Origin: Frankiaceae bacterium
GTDB lineage: Bacteria > Actinomycetota > Actinomycetes > Mycobacteriales > SCTD01
Length of the DNA: 64,000 bases
Reading direction: 5' to 3'
Assembly (NCBI GenBank): GCA_016650445.1
Contig: JAENVS010000027.1
Span: forward strand, 45,470 to 109,469
Below are positions 9,436-16,691 of this stretch, in pieces; the first letter of the stretch is position 1, and every line of letters begins with the position of its first letter. The notes beneath the pieces were generated by a model, which worked only from the letters and a program-made list of their open reading frames with translations, searched no databases and was not told the origin of the DNA. The position numbers were made by a program, and so were the translations under genes.

Positions 9436-10059
9436 CTACGGAAGCTGACGGCCCCGGGCGCTGTACAGCGCTCGATCGGCGGCCGTCACCAAGGCGTCCA
9501 GGCCCTCGCCGGTCTCGCGCTCGGCGATCCCGACGCTGATGGACAGCCGCGGGTCGCCGGCGGCGAGGAAGCCGCGGACCTGCTCCATCCGTCGTACCGC
9601 CTCGTCCTGGGTCAGCCCCGGCAGCACGCACAGGAACTCGTCACCGCCCCACCGGATGACGTGGTCGTAGCCACGCAGACCGACCAGGAGCGCGCGAGCC
9701 ACGGTGATCAGCGCCTGGTCGCCCGCTGCGTGGCCGAACTGGTCGTTGCGCGCCTTCAGTCCGTCGACGTCGGTGAAGGCGATGCTCAGCGGCGTCCCGT
9801 GCCGGTCCGCGCGACGCAGCTCCTCCTCGAGGAGCTGGCGACCGCCGTGCCGGAGCCACGCGCCGGTCAGCCCGTCGTGGTGGGCCGCTTCGAGCTGTGC
9901 GTCGTACTCCTCGGAACGGCTGCGGTACTCCGCGAGCATGACCTCGTACGCGTCGAGCTTCTGCTCGTACTCCTCCCGCTCGGGCTCGGTGAGCACGACG
10001 ACCGGGTTGTGGGCAGGCCGCTGCCGCTGCTCTGCCACCTGGTCCCGACGAACGGACAT
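9436..10059 (-). CDS. GGDEF diguanylate cyclase with coiled-coil N-terminus
   Basis: 207 residues. Residues 25-60 form a charged coiled-coil (EREEYEQKLDAYEVMLAEY), then DGLTGAWLR opens a GGDEF domain. The active site RWGGDEF is intact and an RxxD inhibitory site (RGYD) stands five residues before it, so product inhibition by c-di-GMP is expected. No transmembrane or named sensor domain; the coiled coil probably mediates dimerisation. It would make c-di-GMP in the cytosol. GTG-rich SD (GGGGGG) precedes the start. Confidence 0.93.
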   Translation of the reverse strand: MSVRRDQVAEQRQRPAHNPVVVLTEPEREEYEQKLDAYEVMLAEYRSRSEEYDAQLEAAHHDGLTGAWLRHGGRQLLEEELRRADRHGTPLSIAFTDVDGLKARNDQFGHAAGDQALITVARALLVGLRGYDHVIRWGGDEFLCVLPGLTQDEAVRRMEQVRGFLAAGDPRLSISVGIAERETGEGLDALVTAADRALYSARGRQLP

Positions 10060-10144
10060 TGCGAGCCCCCCCGATCACATGCTGACAATTGGCACGTAAC
10101 CCGCGACGCAGAGGCTGACAGTGGATGAGCCGTTTGTGCATGCC

Positions 10145-10163
10145 CCGAAATGACTAATTTCGG
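10145..10163. terminator. Hairpin at the end of the RNA methyltransferase gene
   Basis: CCGAAAT and ATTTCGG pair over a 5-nt loop, spanning the TAG stop (10154-10156) of the minus-strand methyltransferase gene. There is no run of T after it, so termination is only a possibility. Confidence 0.4.
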
Positions 10164-10813
10164 TGCGTGAGCCGCCACGCGTAGAGCACCGCCGCCGTCG
10201 CGGTTGCGAGGTTGAGGCTGCTGACGCCCGGCCGCATCGGCAGACGGACGACCGCGTCGGCCCGCGCGCGCAGCTCGGAGCCGACACCACTGCGCTCGCT
10301 GCCGATCACGAGCACCGCATCGTCCGGGACCGTGTCGAACTGCCCGCCCTCCGCGTCCAGCACGATGAGTGGGCCGGCGACCTCGGCCGCGGCCACCCGG
10401 AGCACCGGCAGCGCGAAGTGCAGACCGGCGCTCCCGCGTACGACGGCAGGGTGCCACGGGTCCAGGGTGCCGGTCATCGCCACGCCGCTCGCTCCGGCCG
10501 CCGCGGCGACGCGGACGACAGCGCCGGCATTGCCGGGGTGACGTGGCTCGTCGAGCAGCACCAGCGGCGTCCGGCGGGTCGTCAGGATGTTCCGGTCTTC
10601 CGCCGGTCGGCGGGCGAGGCCCTCGACGCCGGTCGGGTGTTCCACCTCGCCGACGGTGGCACGCTCCAGCAGCAGCTCGATGACATCCGGTGCGAGCTGC
10701 GCCGCCAGCCGGCGTACCGCTTCGATGTCGTTGACCGTGACGCAGTCGACCAGCTCGGGCGCGAACCGCAGCGCGTGCTTGACCGCGTGGAACCCCTCCA
10801 GCCGCACCGTCAT
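10154..10813 (-). CDS. TrmH/SpoU-family RNA 2'-O-methyltransferase
   Basis: 219 residues. The three SPOUT motifs are present: LDEPRHPGNAGAVVRVAAA (motif 1, N18-type asparagine), VLVIGSERSGVGSEL (motif 2) and LPMRPGVSSLNLATATAAVLY (motif 3) with the knot-forming loop. Transfers methyl from SAM to a ribose 2'-OH in tRNA or rRNA; target not deducible. The N-terminal part (EGFHAVKHALRF) is short, not a full L30e-like substrate-binding domain. ATG 10813 follows CAGGCT by 6 nt (complement), a leaderless start. Confidence 0.92.
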   Translation of the reverse strand: MTVRLEGFHAVKHALRFAPELVDCVTVNDIEAVRRLAAQLAPDVIELLLERATVGEVEHPTGVEGLARRPAEDRNILTTRRTPLVLLDEPRHPGNAGAVVRVAAAAGASGVAMTGTLDPWHPAVVRGSAGLHFALPVLRVAAAEVAGPLIVLDAEGGQFDTVPDDAVLVIGSERSGVGSELRARADAVVRLPMRPGVSSLNLATATAAVLYAWRLTHRN

Positions 10814-10919
10814 GCCGACAGCCTGCCTTGCGGCCCAAGGTGCTGGCGCGATCAACCGATCTCGGAACAACCGGGCCGACGCGCCGGCGTGCCCCCCCGG
10901 CAGCTCCGAGATCAGAAGA

Positions 10920-11382
10920 TCATCCCCCGTCGTGGGTAGCTGGCTCGGGCACCGGCGGCCAGTCCCCCCCGCCACAACCGTTGATGTCGATGTCGTGGCT
11001 CGGCAGGAACTCACTCGGTGTCGTCCACGTCCCGACGACCGTGTTCGTGGGGCTCGCCGTCGGGTTCCTGATCGGCGAAGGAGTACAGGTCCTGACCTAC
11101 CAGCCGGTGCCCCTGGAGCTCGACGACCGTGCCTCCGGAGCCTCGGCACAGGTACGGACGGATCTCCGCGACGGTGCCGTCGTCCTCCACGCAGCCATCG
11201 GAGATCTGTCGTCGTGTGATCGGCTTGCCGGGTTGCGCGACCGTTGCGCACGGCTCGATCTCGCGCCCGGACGACGCGGTGGGACCGGGAGCGTGGCGCG
11301 CTTGGTCGGCTGCCTTGACGTCGCCGCAGCCGGCCAGAGCGAGGACGACGAGTACGACTGAGGGGCGACCCGCCGTGTTCAG
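10920..11382 (-). pseudogene. Lipoprotein gene with irregular start and probable frameshift
   Basis: Reading from 11382 down gives LNTAGRPSVVLVVLALAGC (a clear lipoprotein signal with LAGC lipobox), then a hydrophilic domain with three more cysteines to TGA 11011-11013 (123 codons). No ATG, GTG or TTG precedes the signal peptide: the first codon available is CTG. In the same frame, 14 codons earlier, stands an ATG with a good SD, but a TAG separates it from the signal peptide. Near 11060-11085 the frame +1 takes over a better pattern of GC third positions and reads NPTASPTNTVVGTWTTPSEF...DIDINGCGGGDW up to TGA at 10920, suggesting a second frame break. Function unknown. Confidence 0.5.
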
Positions 11383-11394
11383 CGCTTGGGGGGA

Positions 11395-11424
11395 CTAGTC
11401 GTCCCAGGGACCGTAGTCGTTCAT
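11395..11424 (-). other. Nine-codon ORF with good SD ahead of lipoprotein frame
   Basis: AGAGAGG lies 6 nt before ATG AAC GAC TAC GGT CCC TGG GAC GAC TAG. The TAG is in frame with the lipoprotein signal peptide that begins four codons later. It could be a leader peptide, or the original start of the lipoprotein gene now closed by a nonsense codon. The acidic peptide MNDYGPWDD would be odd as the front of a signal sequence, which favours a leader peptide. Confidence 0.4.
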
Positions 11425-11619
11425 GACGTTCCTCTCTGGGCCACCCACCGTCGTGCTTCACCTTGGTGGGGGCGGGTTCTGAAGGCCTGCTGCGCATCGC
11501 GATGCGATCTGCGCTGGGGTCTTTCCTGATCCGGGAGGTGTTCACCGGGCAGCCGCTGTGCGGGCTGCTGGTTACAGCGTATCAGTCGACGCGATTGTTC
11601 CCCGGCTTGAGCGACCCGG

Positions 11620-11625
11620 CAGGAT
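11620..11625 (+). promoter_or_regulatory. -10 element for the SDR gene
   Basis: CAGGAT ends exactly 6 nt before ATG 11632, matching the leaderless spacing seen for many genes here. The rest of 11425-11631 shows no gene I can support on either strand. Confidence 0.45.
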
Positions 11626-11631
11626 GCGTTC

Positions 11632-12378
11632 ATGACCAAGGACTTCGAAGGAAGAGTCGCGCTCATCACCGGTGGCACGCGCGGGATCGGGCTGGGCATC
11701 GCGCAGGAGCTCGTCGACCGCGGCGCACGCGTCGTCGTCACGGCGCGCAAGGCCGAAGAGCTCGAGAAGGTCGTCGCCGACCTCGGTCCCGACGTCGCGG
11801 CCGCGGCCCAGGGGAGCGCCGACGACGAGGCGCATCAGGCGGCAGCTGTGCAGCTCGCTATCGACCGCTTCGGTCGCCTCGACCACCTCGTCAACAACGC
11901 CGCCGTCAATCCGCAGTACGGGCCGCTCATGGACGCGGAGCTGTCCGCCGTGCGCAAGGTGTTCGACGTGAACGTGACGGCTTGTCTGGCCTGGACGCAG
12001 CAGGCCTGGCGGGCCTGGTTGAGGGACAACGGCGGCAGCGTCCTGAACATCGCGAGTGTCGGCGGCATCCGCGCGGGCTCGCCGCTGGGCGCCTACAACG
12101 CGAGCAAGGCGGCGCTGATCCATCTCACCAGGCAGCTCGGCGTCGAGCTCGGGCCGACGGTGCGGGTCAACGCGATCGCACCCGCGGTCGTGAAGACGAA
12201 GTTCGCGAGGGCGCTGTACGAAGGCCGCGAGGACGAGGTCGCGCAGGCGTACCCGCTCAAGCGACTCGGCGTACCCGCGGACACGTCCAAGGCGGGGGTG
12301 TTCCTGCTCAGCGACGATGCGGGCTGGATCACGGGCGAGACGCTCGTCGTCGACGGCGGCGTGACGCTGGGCCACTGA
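11632..12378 (+). CDS. SDR family oxidoreductase
   Basis: 248 residues, classical SDR. Cofactor motif TGGTRGIG at 14-21, NNAA at about 87, catalytic Ser in NIASVGG and the YNASK tetrad (Tyr-x-x-x-Lys) at about 157-161, C-terminal ITGETLVVDGG. Similar to FabG-like 3-oxoacyl-ACP/CoA reductases; ARK after the second beta strand suggests NADP preference. Followed by a MaoC-type dehydratase, so the pair may act on acyl-CoA beta-oxidation or synthesis intermediates. Confidence 0.9.
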   Translation: MTKDFEGRVALITGGTRGIGLGIAQELVDRGARVVVTARKAEELEKVVADLGPDVAAAAQGSADDEAHQAAAVQLAIDRFGRLDHLVNNAAVNPQYGPLMDAELSAVRKVFDVNVTACLAWTQQAWRAWLRDNGGSVLNIASVGGIRAGSPLGAYNASKAALIHLTRQLGVELGPTVRVNAIAPAVVKTKFARALYEGREDEVAQAYPLKRLGVPADTSKAGVFLLSDDAGWITGETLVVDGGVTLGH

Positions 12379-12435
12379 CGGCGTGCCACCGACGGCTGGC
12401 AGGATGGCCCGCAGGAACCCATGGGAGGGACGCAG

Positions 12436-12885
12436 ATGTCAGACCTCAGCGAGAAGCTCAAGGACCAGATCGGCGAGAAGCGCGGACCGAGCGAGTGGCT
12501 GCTCGTCGACCAGGCGCGCGTCAACGCCTTCGCGGACGCCACCGACGACCACCAGTGGATCCACATCGACGAGGAGGCCGCGAAGAACGGCCCCTTCGGA
12601 CAGACGATCGCGCACGGCTACCTGAGCCTCTCGCTGCTGCCGAAGCTGGCCGGCCCGCTGATGCCTGTTGTCGAAGGCGTCGCCGGCGGCATCAACTACG
12701 GCACCAACAAGGTGCGCTTCCCGACGCCGCTGCCGGTCGGCACCCGTGTCCGCGCGACGAGCACCCTGATCGACGTGACCGACCACCCGATGGGCGTGAT
12801 GATCGCCCAGAAGGTCGAGGTCGAGGCCGAGGGTCTCGACAAGCCCGTCTGCGTCGCAGAGACCTTGTCGCTCATGTTCGTGTGA
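12436..12885 (+). CDS. MaoC-like dehydratase ((R)-specific enoyl-CoA hydratase)
   Basis: 149 residues. Hotdog fold with hydratase motif: FADATDDHQWIHIDEEAA, then GPFGQTIAHGYLSLSL, carrying the catalytic Asp (ATDDHQ) and His (DDHQWIH) pair; NYGTNKVRF.TPLPVGTRVR completes the fold. Length is that of the NodN/MaoC single-domain form. The ATG at 12436 is chosen because the SD GGGAGGG lies just ahead; an ATG at 12421 would translate the SD itself. Hydrates trans-2-enoyl-CoA, in step with the SDR upstream. Confidence 0.92.
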   Translation: MSDLSEKLKDQIGEKRGPSEWLLVDQARVNAFADATDDHQWIHIDEEAAKNGPFGQTIAHGYLSLSLLPKLAGPLMPVVEGVAGGINYGTNKVRFPTPLPVGTRVRATSTLIDVTDHPMGVMIAQKVEVEAEGLDKPVCVAETLSLMFV

Positions 12886-12886
12886 C

Positions 12887-13327
12887 GTGCAGACCGCCAC
12901 GGTCAAGCAGTTCCAGGTCACCTTCGACTGCGCAGAGCCTGAGCGCGTCGCTCGCTTCTGGTGTGAGGTGTTGGGCTACGTCGTGCCGCCTCCGCCGGAG
13001 GGGTTCGCTACGTGGGACGACGTGGATCGCACGCTGCCCCCAGAGCGTCAGGGCTCAGTGTTCGCTTGCATTGATCCCGAAGGTGTGAGCCCGCGGCTGC
13101 TCTTCCTGCGCGTCCCCGAAGGCAAGGTCGTCAAGAACCGGGTGCATCTCGACGTGCGGGTCGGCAGTGGACTCGTTGGTGAAGAGCGCCTGGCTGCTCT
13201 CGAGGCCGAGTGCGCACGACTGGTCGCGCTCGGCGCGGTGCGCTTTCGGCTACTGCGTGCCGATGGCGTCAACGAGTCGTGCCTGGTGATGCAGGACGTC
13301 GAGGGCAACGAGTTCTGCCTCGACTGA
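12887..13327 (+). CDS. VOC-family (glyoxalase-like) protein
   Basis: 146 residues. N-terminal VKQFQVTFDCAEPERVARFWCEVLGY and C-terminal VMQDVEGNEFCLD are the typical ends of a glyoxalase-like VOC domain (PF18029 type). GTG start one base after the MaoC stop, so likely co-transcribed. Enzyme activity cannot be assigned; many members of this form lack known substrates. Confidence 0.85.
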   Translation: MQTATVKQFQVTFDCAEPERVARFWCEVLGYVVPPPPEGFATWDDVDRTLPPERQGSVFACIDPEGVSPRLLFLRVPEGKVVKNRVHLDVRVGSGLVGEERLAALEAECARLVALGAVRFRLLRADGVNESCLVMQDVEGNEFCLD

Positions 13328-13342
13328 CGGCCGGCTGGAGCG

Positions 13343-14827
13343 CTAGGGGGTCTGCTGCACCAGCACGCGGCCGGTGGCGACCTCGTGGGTGATGGTGCCG
13401 TGCTGGAACATGACGGTGCGCACCTCCGGGTTGAAGCCTGACTTCCAGGGCCACGCACGTACGTCGCGCTCGTCGGCGATCGGGAAGCCGAGGCTGGACG
13501 TCTCCGCGCCGAGCTCGACGTACTTCTCCGCGATCGCCCGGGACAGCCAGTGCGCGTTGGTCACCAGGCTGCCGCTGATGCGGCCGTGCTGGAACTGCTG
13601 GAACCGTCCGCTGCCCACGACCTGCTCGCTGCCGACCGGGAAGCCCAGCGGCCCCGCCTCGGCGTCGGACCGCTCGTAGGCCTCCGTGATGACGTCGTGG
13701 GTCAGGAACACCTCGCCGGACCCGAGCTGGGACGCGCGACCGTGCTGGAAGCGGGCGAACGCGCCCGCCCCGTTCGCCGTCGCAGTGCTGTCGCTGAGGG
13801 GGAAACCGAGGACACCGTCCTCACCCGACGCCGCGGCGTAGCGGGTGGCGATCGCACCGGTCAGCACGAATGTCCCCAGGTCGGGGTGGTAGCTGATGCG
13901 TCCGCGCTGGAACCGGTTCGCCAGGCCACGGCCGTCCCGGGACACGACCGTGCCGGTGGCCGGGAAGCCGAGCCGCCCGCCCTCAGCACCGGCCGCGACG
14001 AACGCGGTGGCGACCGGGTCCAGCGTTTCGTGCGCACCGGTGGCCGTGCTCGCCGAGATGCGCCCCCGCTCGTAGCGCTGCGCCCGCCCACCGGGCACCG
14101 CGATCTCGCCGTACACCGTGTTGCCCAGCTGCGAGCCGTTCTCACCGAGCCGGATGTAGAGCGCCGTGATGGATGTGTACGCCGTGGGCAGCTGGGCCGA
14201 GTTGTGGTTGCGGGTGTTGTTGTCGGTCGCGGGCGCGGTCGAACACGACTCCCACTTCCACGGGGGTGTGCAGGACACGACCCGGCACGTGACGCCGCCG
14301 ACTTGCGCGACCTCCTGGTGGCACTGCCCGTAGCGGAAGGCGTTGCAGCAGATCTTGCGCTGGTCGCACGAGGTGCTCGGCCCGCACGCGCAGGTGCACG
14401 ACCAGCAGGAGCGGGCGCAGATGCCCGAACCGCCGCCACCGCAGCGCGAGCACGTCGCGTTGCAGTCGACGATGTAGCGCGCCTTGCCGCCGCACAGCGA
14501 GGCGCCGTCGGCCTTCCACCAGCCGGCCGCGATCGAGCCCGGCGGACAGGCGTTGATCCCGTTGTTGATGGTGGCGCAGAACACCGTCCAGCCGGAGCCG
14601 CAGGTGCTGCCGGGACCGCACACGGCGGCGTACGCCGACTGCGGCTTCAGCACGAACCCGACCGTGTCGACGGCGAGTGCGCTCCCGACGACACCGGCGC
14701 GGACGAGGAAGCCGCGCCGAGAGGTACGCCGGCTCAACCAGCCGGTGACCGCGTCGGCCGCCCGCTGTGTCGCCGACGCGCCCGAGGTGCCCCCCAGCGC
14801 ATGCAGTGCGTCGGCGGTGGCCGTCAT
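13343..14827 (-). CDS. Tat-exported Cys-rich protein (MADH-light-chain-like) fused to LGFP repeats
   Basis: 494 residues. Tat signal: SRRTSRRGFLVRAGVVG with RR at 37-38 and cleavage around AYA-A (67). Residues 70-195 carry 20 cysteines with CATINNGINACPPGS, AGWWKADG, YIVDCNATC, CDQRKICCNAFRYGQC and TPPWKWESC; this resembles the small family of Tat substrates related to methylamine dehydrogenase light chains. From about 230 to the end there are about five LGFP repeats (LGFPATG, LGFPLSD, LGFPVGS, LGFPIAD with F.HGRI), which bind or rest on the cell wall. Last gene of a coupled cluster with MauE- and MauD-like maturation proteins. Whether it carries a Trp-derived cofactor is unknown; no MauG homologue is in the window. 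Confidence 0.8.
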   Translation of the reverse strand: MTATADALHALGGTSGASATQRAADAVTGWLSRRTSRRGFLVRAGVVGSALAVDTVGFVLKPQSAYAAVCGPGSTCGSGWTVFCATINNGINACPPGSIAAGWWKADGASLCGGKARYIVDCNATCSRCGGGGSGICARSCWSCTCACGPSTSCDQRKICCNAFRYGQCHQEVAQVGGVTCRVVSCTPPWKWESCSTAPATDNNTRNHNSAQLPTAYTSITALYIRLGENGSQLGNTVYGEIAVPGGRAQRYERGRISASTATGAHETLDPVATAFVAAGAEGGRLGFPATGTVVSRDGRGLANRFQRGRISYHPDLGTFVLTGAIATRYAAASGEDGVLGFPLSDSTATANGAGAFARFQHGRASQLGSGEVFLTHDVITEAYERSDAEAGPLGFPVGSEQVVGSGRFQQFQHGRISGSLVTNAHWLSRAIAEKYVELGAETSSLGFPIADERDVRAWPWKSGFNPEVRTVMFQHGTITHEVATGRVLVQQTP

Positions 14828-14834
14828 GCGGTGC

Positions 14835-15290
14835 TCATCGCGTCGTTCCGATCGTGAGCCCCTGCAGCAGCCGAGCCACCTTGGTCGCGCCGGGTGCGCG
14901 TCGCGCGTGGCTGCCGAGCACGGCGTGCAGGGAGAACGCGCGTCCCGACACGGAGAAGAACCACTGCGCGCCGGTGTTGCCGGCTCTGGTCCGCTGCAGC
15001 ACGTCGGGGGAGAAGTCCGACGGCTTGGGGACCGGGATCCGGCTCGCCTTGAACAGCACCTTGCCGGCGTCCTTGGCGTCGTACTCGAGCATCGCGATGA
15101 AGGCGTCGTCGGGACCCAGAGTCTCGACGACGCCGCTGCCGAAGTCGCCGCGCTGCTCAGGCAGGGCCACGGTGGCGGCGTGCAGCAGCACGTTGCCCGG
15201 TTGACCGGGTTGCGACGGCGCCTGCCGACGCACCCGCGCCTCCCAGCCGGGCGCGAGCTCGAGCCGCAGCCCACCCGCCACCAGGGTCAC
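14835..15290 (-). CDS. Unknown protein of the mau-like cluster
   Basis: 151 residues, no transmembrane segment or signal peptide. Begins VTLVAGGLRLELAPGWEARV and includes GDFGSGVVETLGPDDAFIAML, FSPDVLQRTR and FFSVSGRAFSLHAVLGSHA near the C-terminus; possibly a small beta-rich fold. I do not recognise the family. GTG 15290 overlaps the stop of the membrane protein (GTGA) and the stop lies 7 nt before the Tat-substrate start, so it is tied to that cluster and may be a chaperone or assembly factor. Confidence 0.75.
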   Translation of the reverse strand: MTLVAGGLRLELAPGWEARVRRQAPSQPGQPGNVLLHAATVALPEQRGDFGSGVVETLGPDDAFIAMLEYDAKDAGKVLFKASRIPVPKPSDFSPDVLQRTRAGNTGAQWFFSVSGRAFSLHAVLGSHARRAPGATKVARLLQGLTIGTTR

Positions 15291-15847
15291 GCTGTGACCG
15301 CCAGCGCGACGGCGGCCGCGCCGAGCACCACGACGGTGGCCCGGCCGGCGGCCGCGGACATCCGCTCGAGCCCCGCAGCGACGGACCGAAGCCGGTCCGG
15401 TGTCGTCGCTGTGCGGAGCAGCAGGATGGGCAACGCACGCACCAGACCGAAGCAGCTGCCGATGGCCGCGCCGACGACCAGGCTGCCGCCCAGCGCGCAC
15501 AACGCGAGGGCGGCATAGGTCGCCGCACTCGTGACGATGGTGACGAACCCGAGTCCGAGCTGGTAGCCGTAGCCCACGCCGTAGACCCACCCGCGGTAGC
15601 GCGACAGCCAGTCCTCGTCGACCTGGCGGCGCACCGTCGGCAGCCGGCGCACGAGGTCGGCGACAGCGGCCACTGCGCAGACCGCCGCCGCGACGATCGG
15701 CTGCGGGCTGAACAGGGACCCGAGCGCGCCGAGTGCTGCGCCGATCGTCAGCCCGCCGAGGACCGACGCGACGACATAGGCCGTCACGGTGGTGCCCCAG
15801 CGGTGTCCTCGGGCCCGCTCACCGAGCGGGCTGATGCTCGTCAGCAT
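15287..15847 (-). CDS. Polytopic membrane protein, possible CcdA/MauF-like
   Basis: 186 residues, about five membrane segments (22-46, 50-66, 92-112, 114-134, 166-186). The stretch WVYGVGYGYQLGLGFVTIV followed by SAATYAALALCALGGS and AIGSCFGLVRALPILL recalls the repeating G-x-G patterns of CcdA/DsbD-type electron carriers and of MauF, and single cysteines lie in the membrane. I regard this as weak similarity. SD GAGGTGAG overlaps the stop of the micro-ORF just upstream. It could pass reductant to the MauD-like thioredoxin. Confidence 0.65.
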   Translation of the reverse strand: MLTSISPLGERARGHRWGTTVTAYVVASVLGGLTIGAALGALGSLFSPQPIVAAAVCAVAAVADLVRRLPTVRRQVDEDWLSRYRGWVYGVGYGYQLGLGFVTIVTSAATYAALALCALGGSLVVGAAIGSCFGLVRALPILLLRTATTPDRLRSVAAGLERMSAAAGRATVVVLGAAAVALAVTA

Positions 15848-15856
15848 CGACTCACC

Positions 15857-15922
15857 TCAAGGGGACCAGGTCGCGCGCAGTGCCGCGATCGTGGCCACGA
15901 GGAGACCGGCGAGCAACATCAT
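15857..15922 (-). CDS. Micro-ORF 2: 21-residue hydrophobic peptide
   Basis: Codes MMLLAGLLVATIAALRATWSP: one membrane-length hydrophobic segment with a short tail. SD GGAG is 8 nt ahead of ATG 15922. The start overlaps the stop of micro-ORF 1 by 4 nt (ATGA) and the stop overlaps the SD of the next gene. Being a link in an unbroken chain of coupled genes argues that it is translated. No family known to me. Confidence 0.55.
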   Translation of the reverse strand: MMLLAGLLVATIAALRATWSP

Positions 15923-16007
15923 GATGTTCGCTCCAGCAGCGCGCGGCACGCCCGCTCCTTCGTCGCGGGGCACCGCGCACAGATTCCGCTCACGAGCAAC
16001 ATCATGA
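15910..16007 (-). repeat. 15-nt direct repeat at both micro-ORF starts
   Basis: TCATGATGTTGCTCG occurs at 16007-15993 and again at 15924-15910 (complement), 83 bp apart. Each copy contains the preceding gene's TGA and the ATGATG start, so it works as a stop-start module encoding MMLL. Either a duplication of the coupling site or conserved by need for coupling. Confidence 0.8.
15919..16005 (-). CDS. Micro-ORF 1: 28-residue Cys-containing peptide
   Basis: Codes MMLLVSGICARCPATKERAC and 8 further residues (RALLERTS): a CxxC pair at 9-12 and a third Cys at 20. ATG 16005 overlaps the stop of the MauD-like gene by 4 nt (ATGA), and its own stop overlaps the start of micro-ORF 2 the same way. Could be a redox or metal-binding peptide, or a translational relay. 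Not a family I recognise. Confidence 0.55.
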   Translation of the reverse strand: MMLLVSGICARCPATKERACRALLERTS

Positions 16008-16691
16008 CGCTTCGTAGAGGCTCGGGTGGCCCGGCTCGATACCCGCGGCCCGCAGGACGTCGTTGTCGCGCGACTCGCGCACCGCCCCGTTGCCGTGAAG
16101 GGCAGTGTCGGCAGCGGCATGGCCCAGCAGGTTGGCCACCTGCGGCCAGCTCGCACCTGCTCCCTCACCGACGACGCGGCCGTCCTGGACGAGGACGAAG
16201 TACGGCGAGCCGGGGACGTCGAAGCCGTCCCACCCGGTCGTCGAGCAGACCACCGGCACCACGGCCGGCCGCCGGCTGCGCAGCTCGCTCTCGCTCTCCT
16301 CGTCGAGGTCGCGCACCACGACGAGCAGACGCGCCGCGGCCGGGACAGCCGGAGTGCCCGATGCGAAGGCCGACCAGAACGCCTGGCACGTCGTGCAGCC
16401 GGAGGAGAGGAAGGCGAGCAGCGTGCTGCCGCCCTGCAGCGAGTAGGCCACCGACTCGCCGTCGAGCGTGGTGCCGACGAGGCTGTCGGGCACAGGGCTG
16501 TCGCTGCGCCTCGGCGGAACGACGCCGTCGATGGTGACCGGCGCCGGACCGTCGCCGGCCCGGTCGAGCTCGAGGCCGGCACCGAGCTCGTGCAGTGCCT
16601 TGAGGATCTCGGCGTGGCTGCGCAGGAGACCTGCGACGAGCACACCGAGCACGAGCACCACCAGGGCGAGGCCGACGATCAGCCCCGTCAC
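16002..16691 (-). CDS. MauD-like membrane-anchored thioredoxin
   Basis: 229 residues. One N-terminal membrane segment (about 3-25), a short helix, then a thioredoxin-like domain with AFLSSGCTTCQAFW: CxxC at 99-102. SPYFVLVQDGRVVGEG near 170 provides the cis-Pro (GSPYF). Matches the layout of MauD/TlpA, which forms or isomerises disulfides in exported proteins; in mau clusters MauD and MauE are needed for the six disulfides of the light chain. GTG 16691 overlaps the MauE stop by 4 nt. Confidence 0.85.
   Translation of the reverse strand: MTGLIVGLALVVLVLGVLVAGLLRSHAEILKALHELGAGLELDRAGDGPAPVTIDGVVPPRRSDSPVPDSLVGTTLDGESVAYSLQGGSTLLAFLSSGCTTCQAFWSAFASGTPAVPAAARLLVVVRDLDEESESELRSRRPAVVPVVCSTTGWDGFDVPGSPYFVLVQDGRVVGEGAGASWPQVANLLGHAAADTALHGNGAVRESRDNDVLRAAGIEPGHPSLYEAS

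Noticed and set aside
10828..11361. Plus-strand frame opposite the disrupted lipoprotein
   Set aside because: Its segment LAVGFLIGEGVQVLTY looks natural by chance, but the minus strand shows a true lipobox, higher GC at third positions and an SD; no homologous motif on the plus strand.
14484..15518. Long open frame on the plus strand across the mau-like cluster
   Set aside because: It lies wholly opposite the Tat-substrate and neighbour genes, has no start signal, and its protein is low-complexity Arg/Ala/Pro; the opposite strand has clear motifs and coupling.
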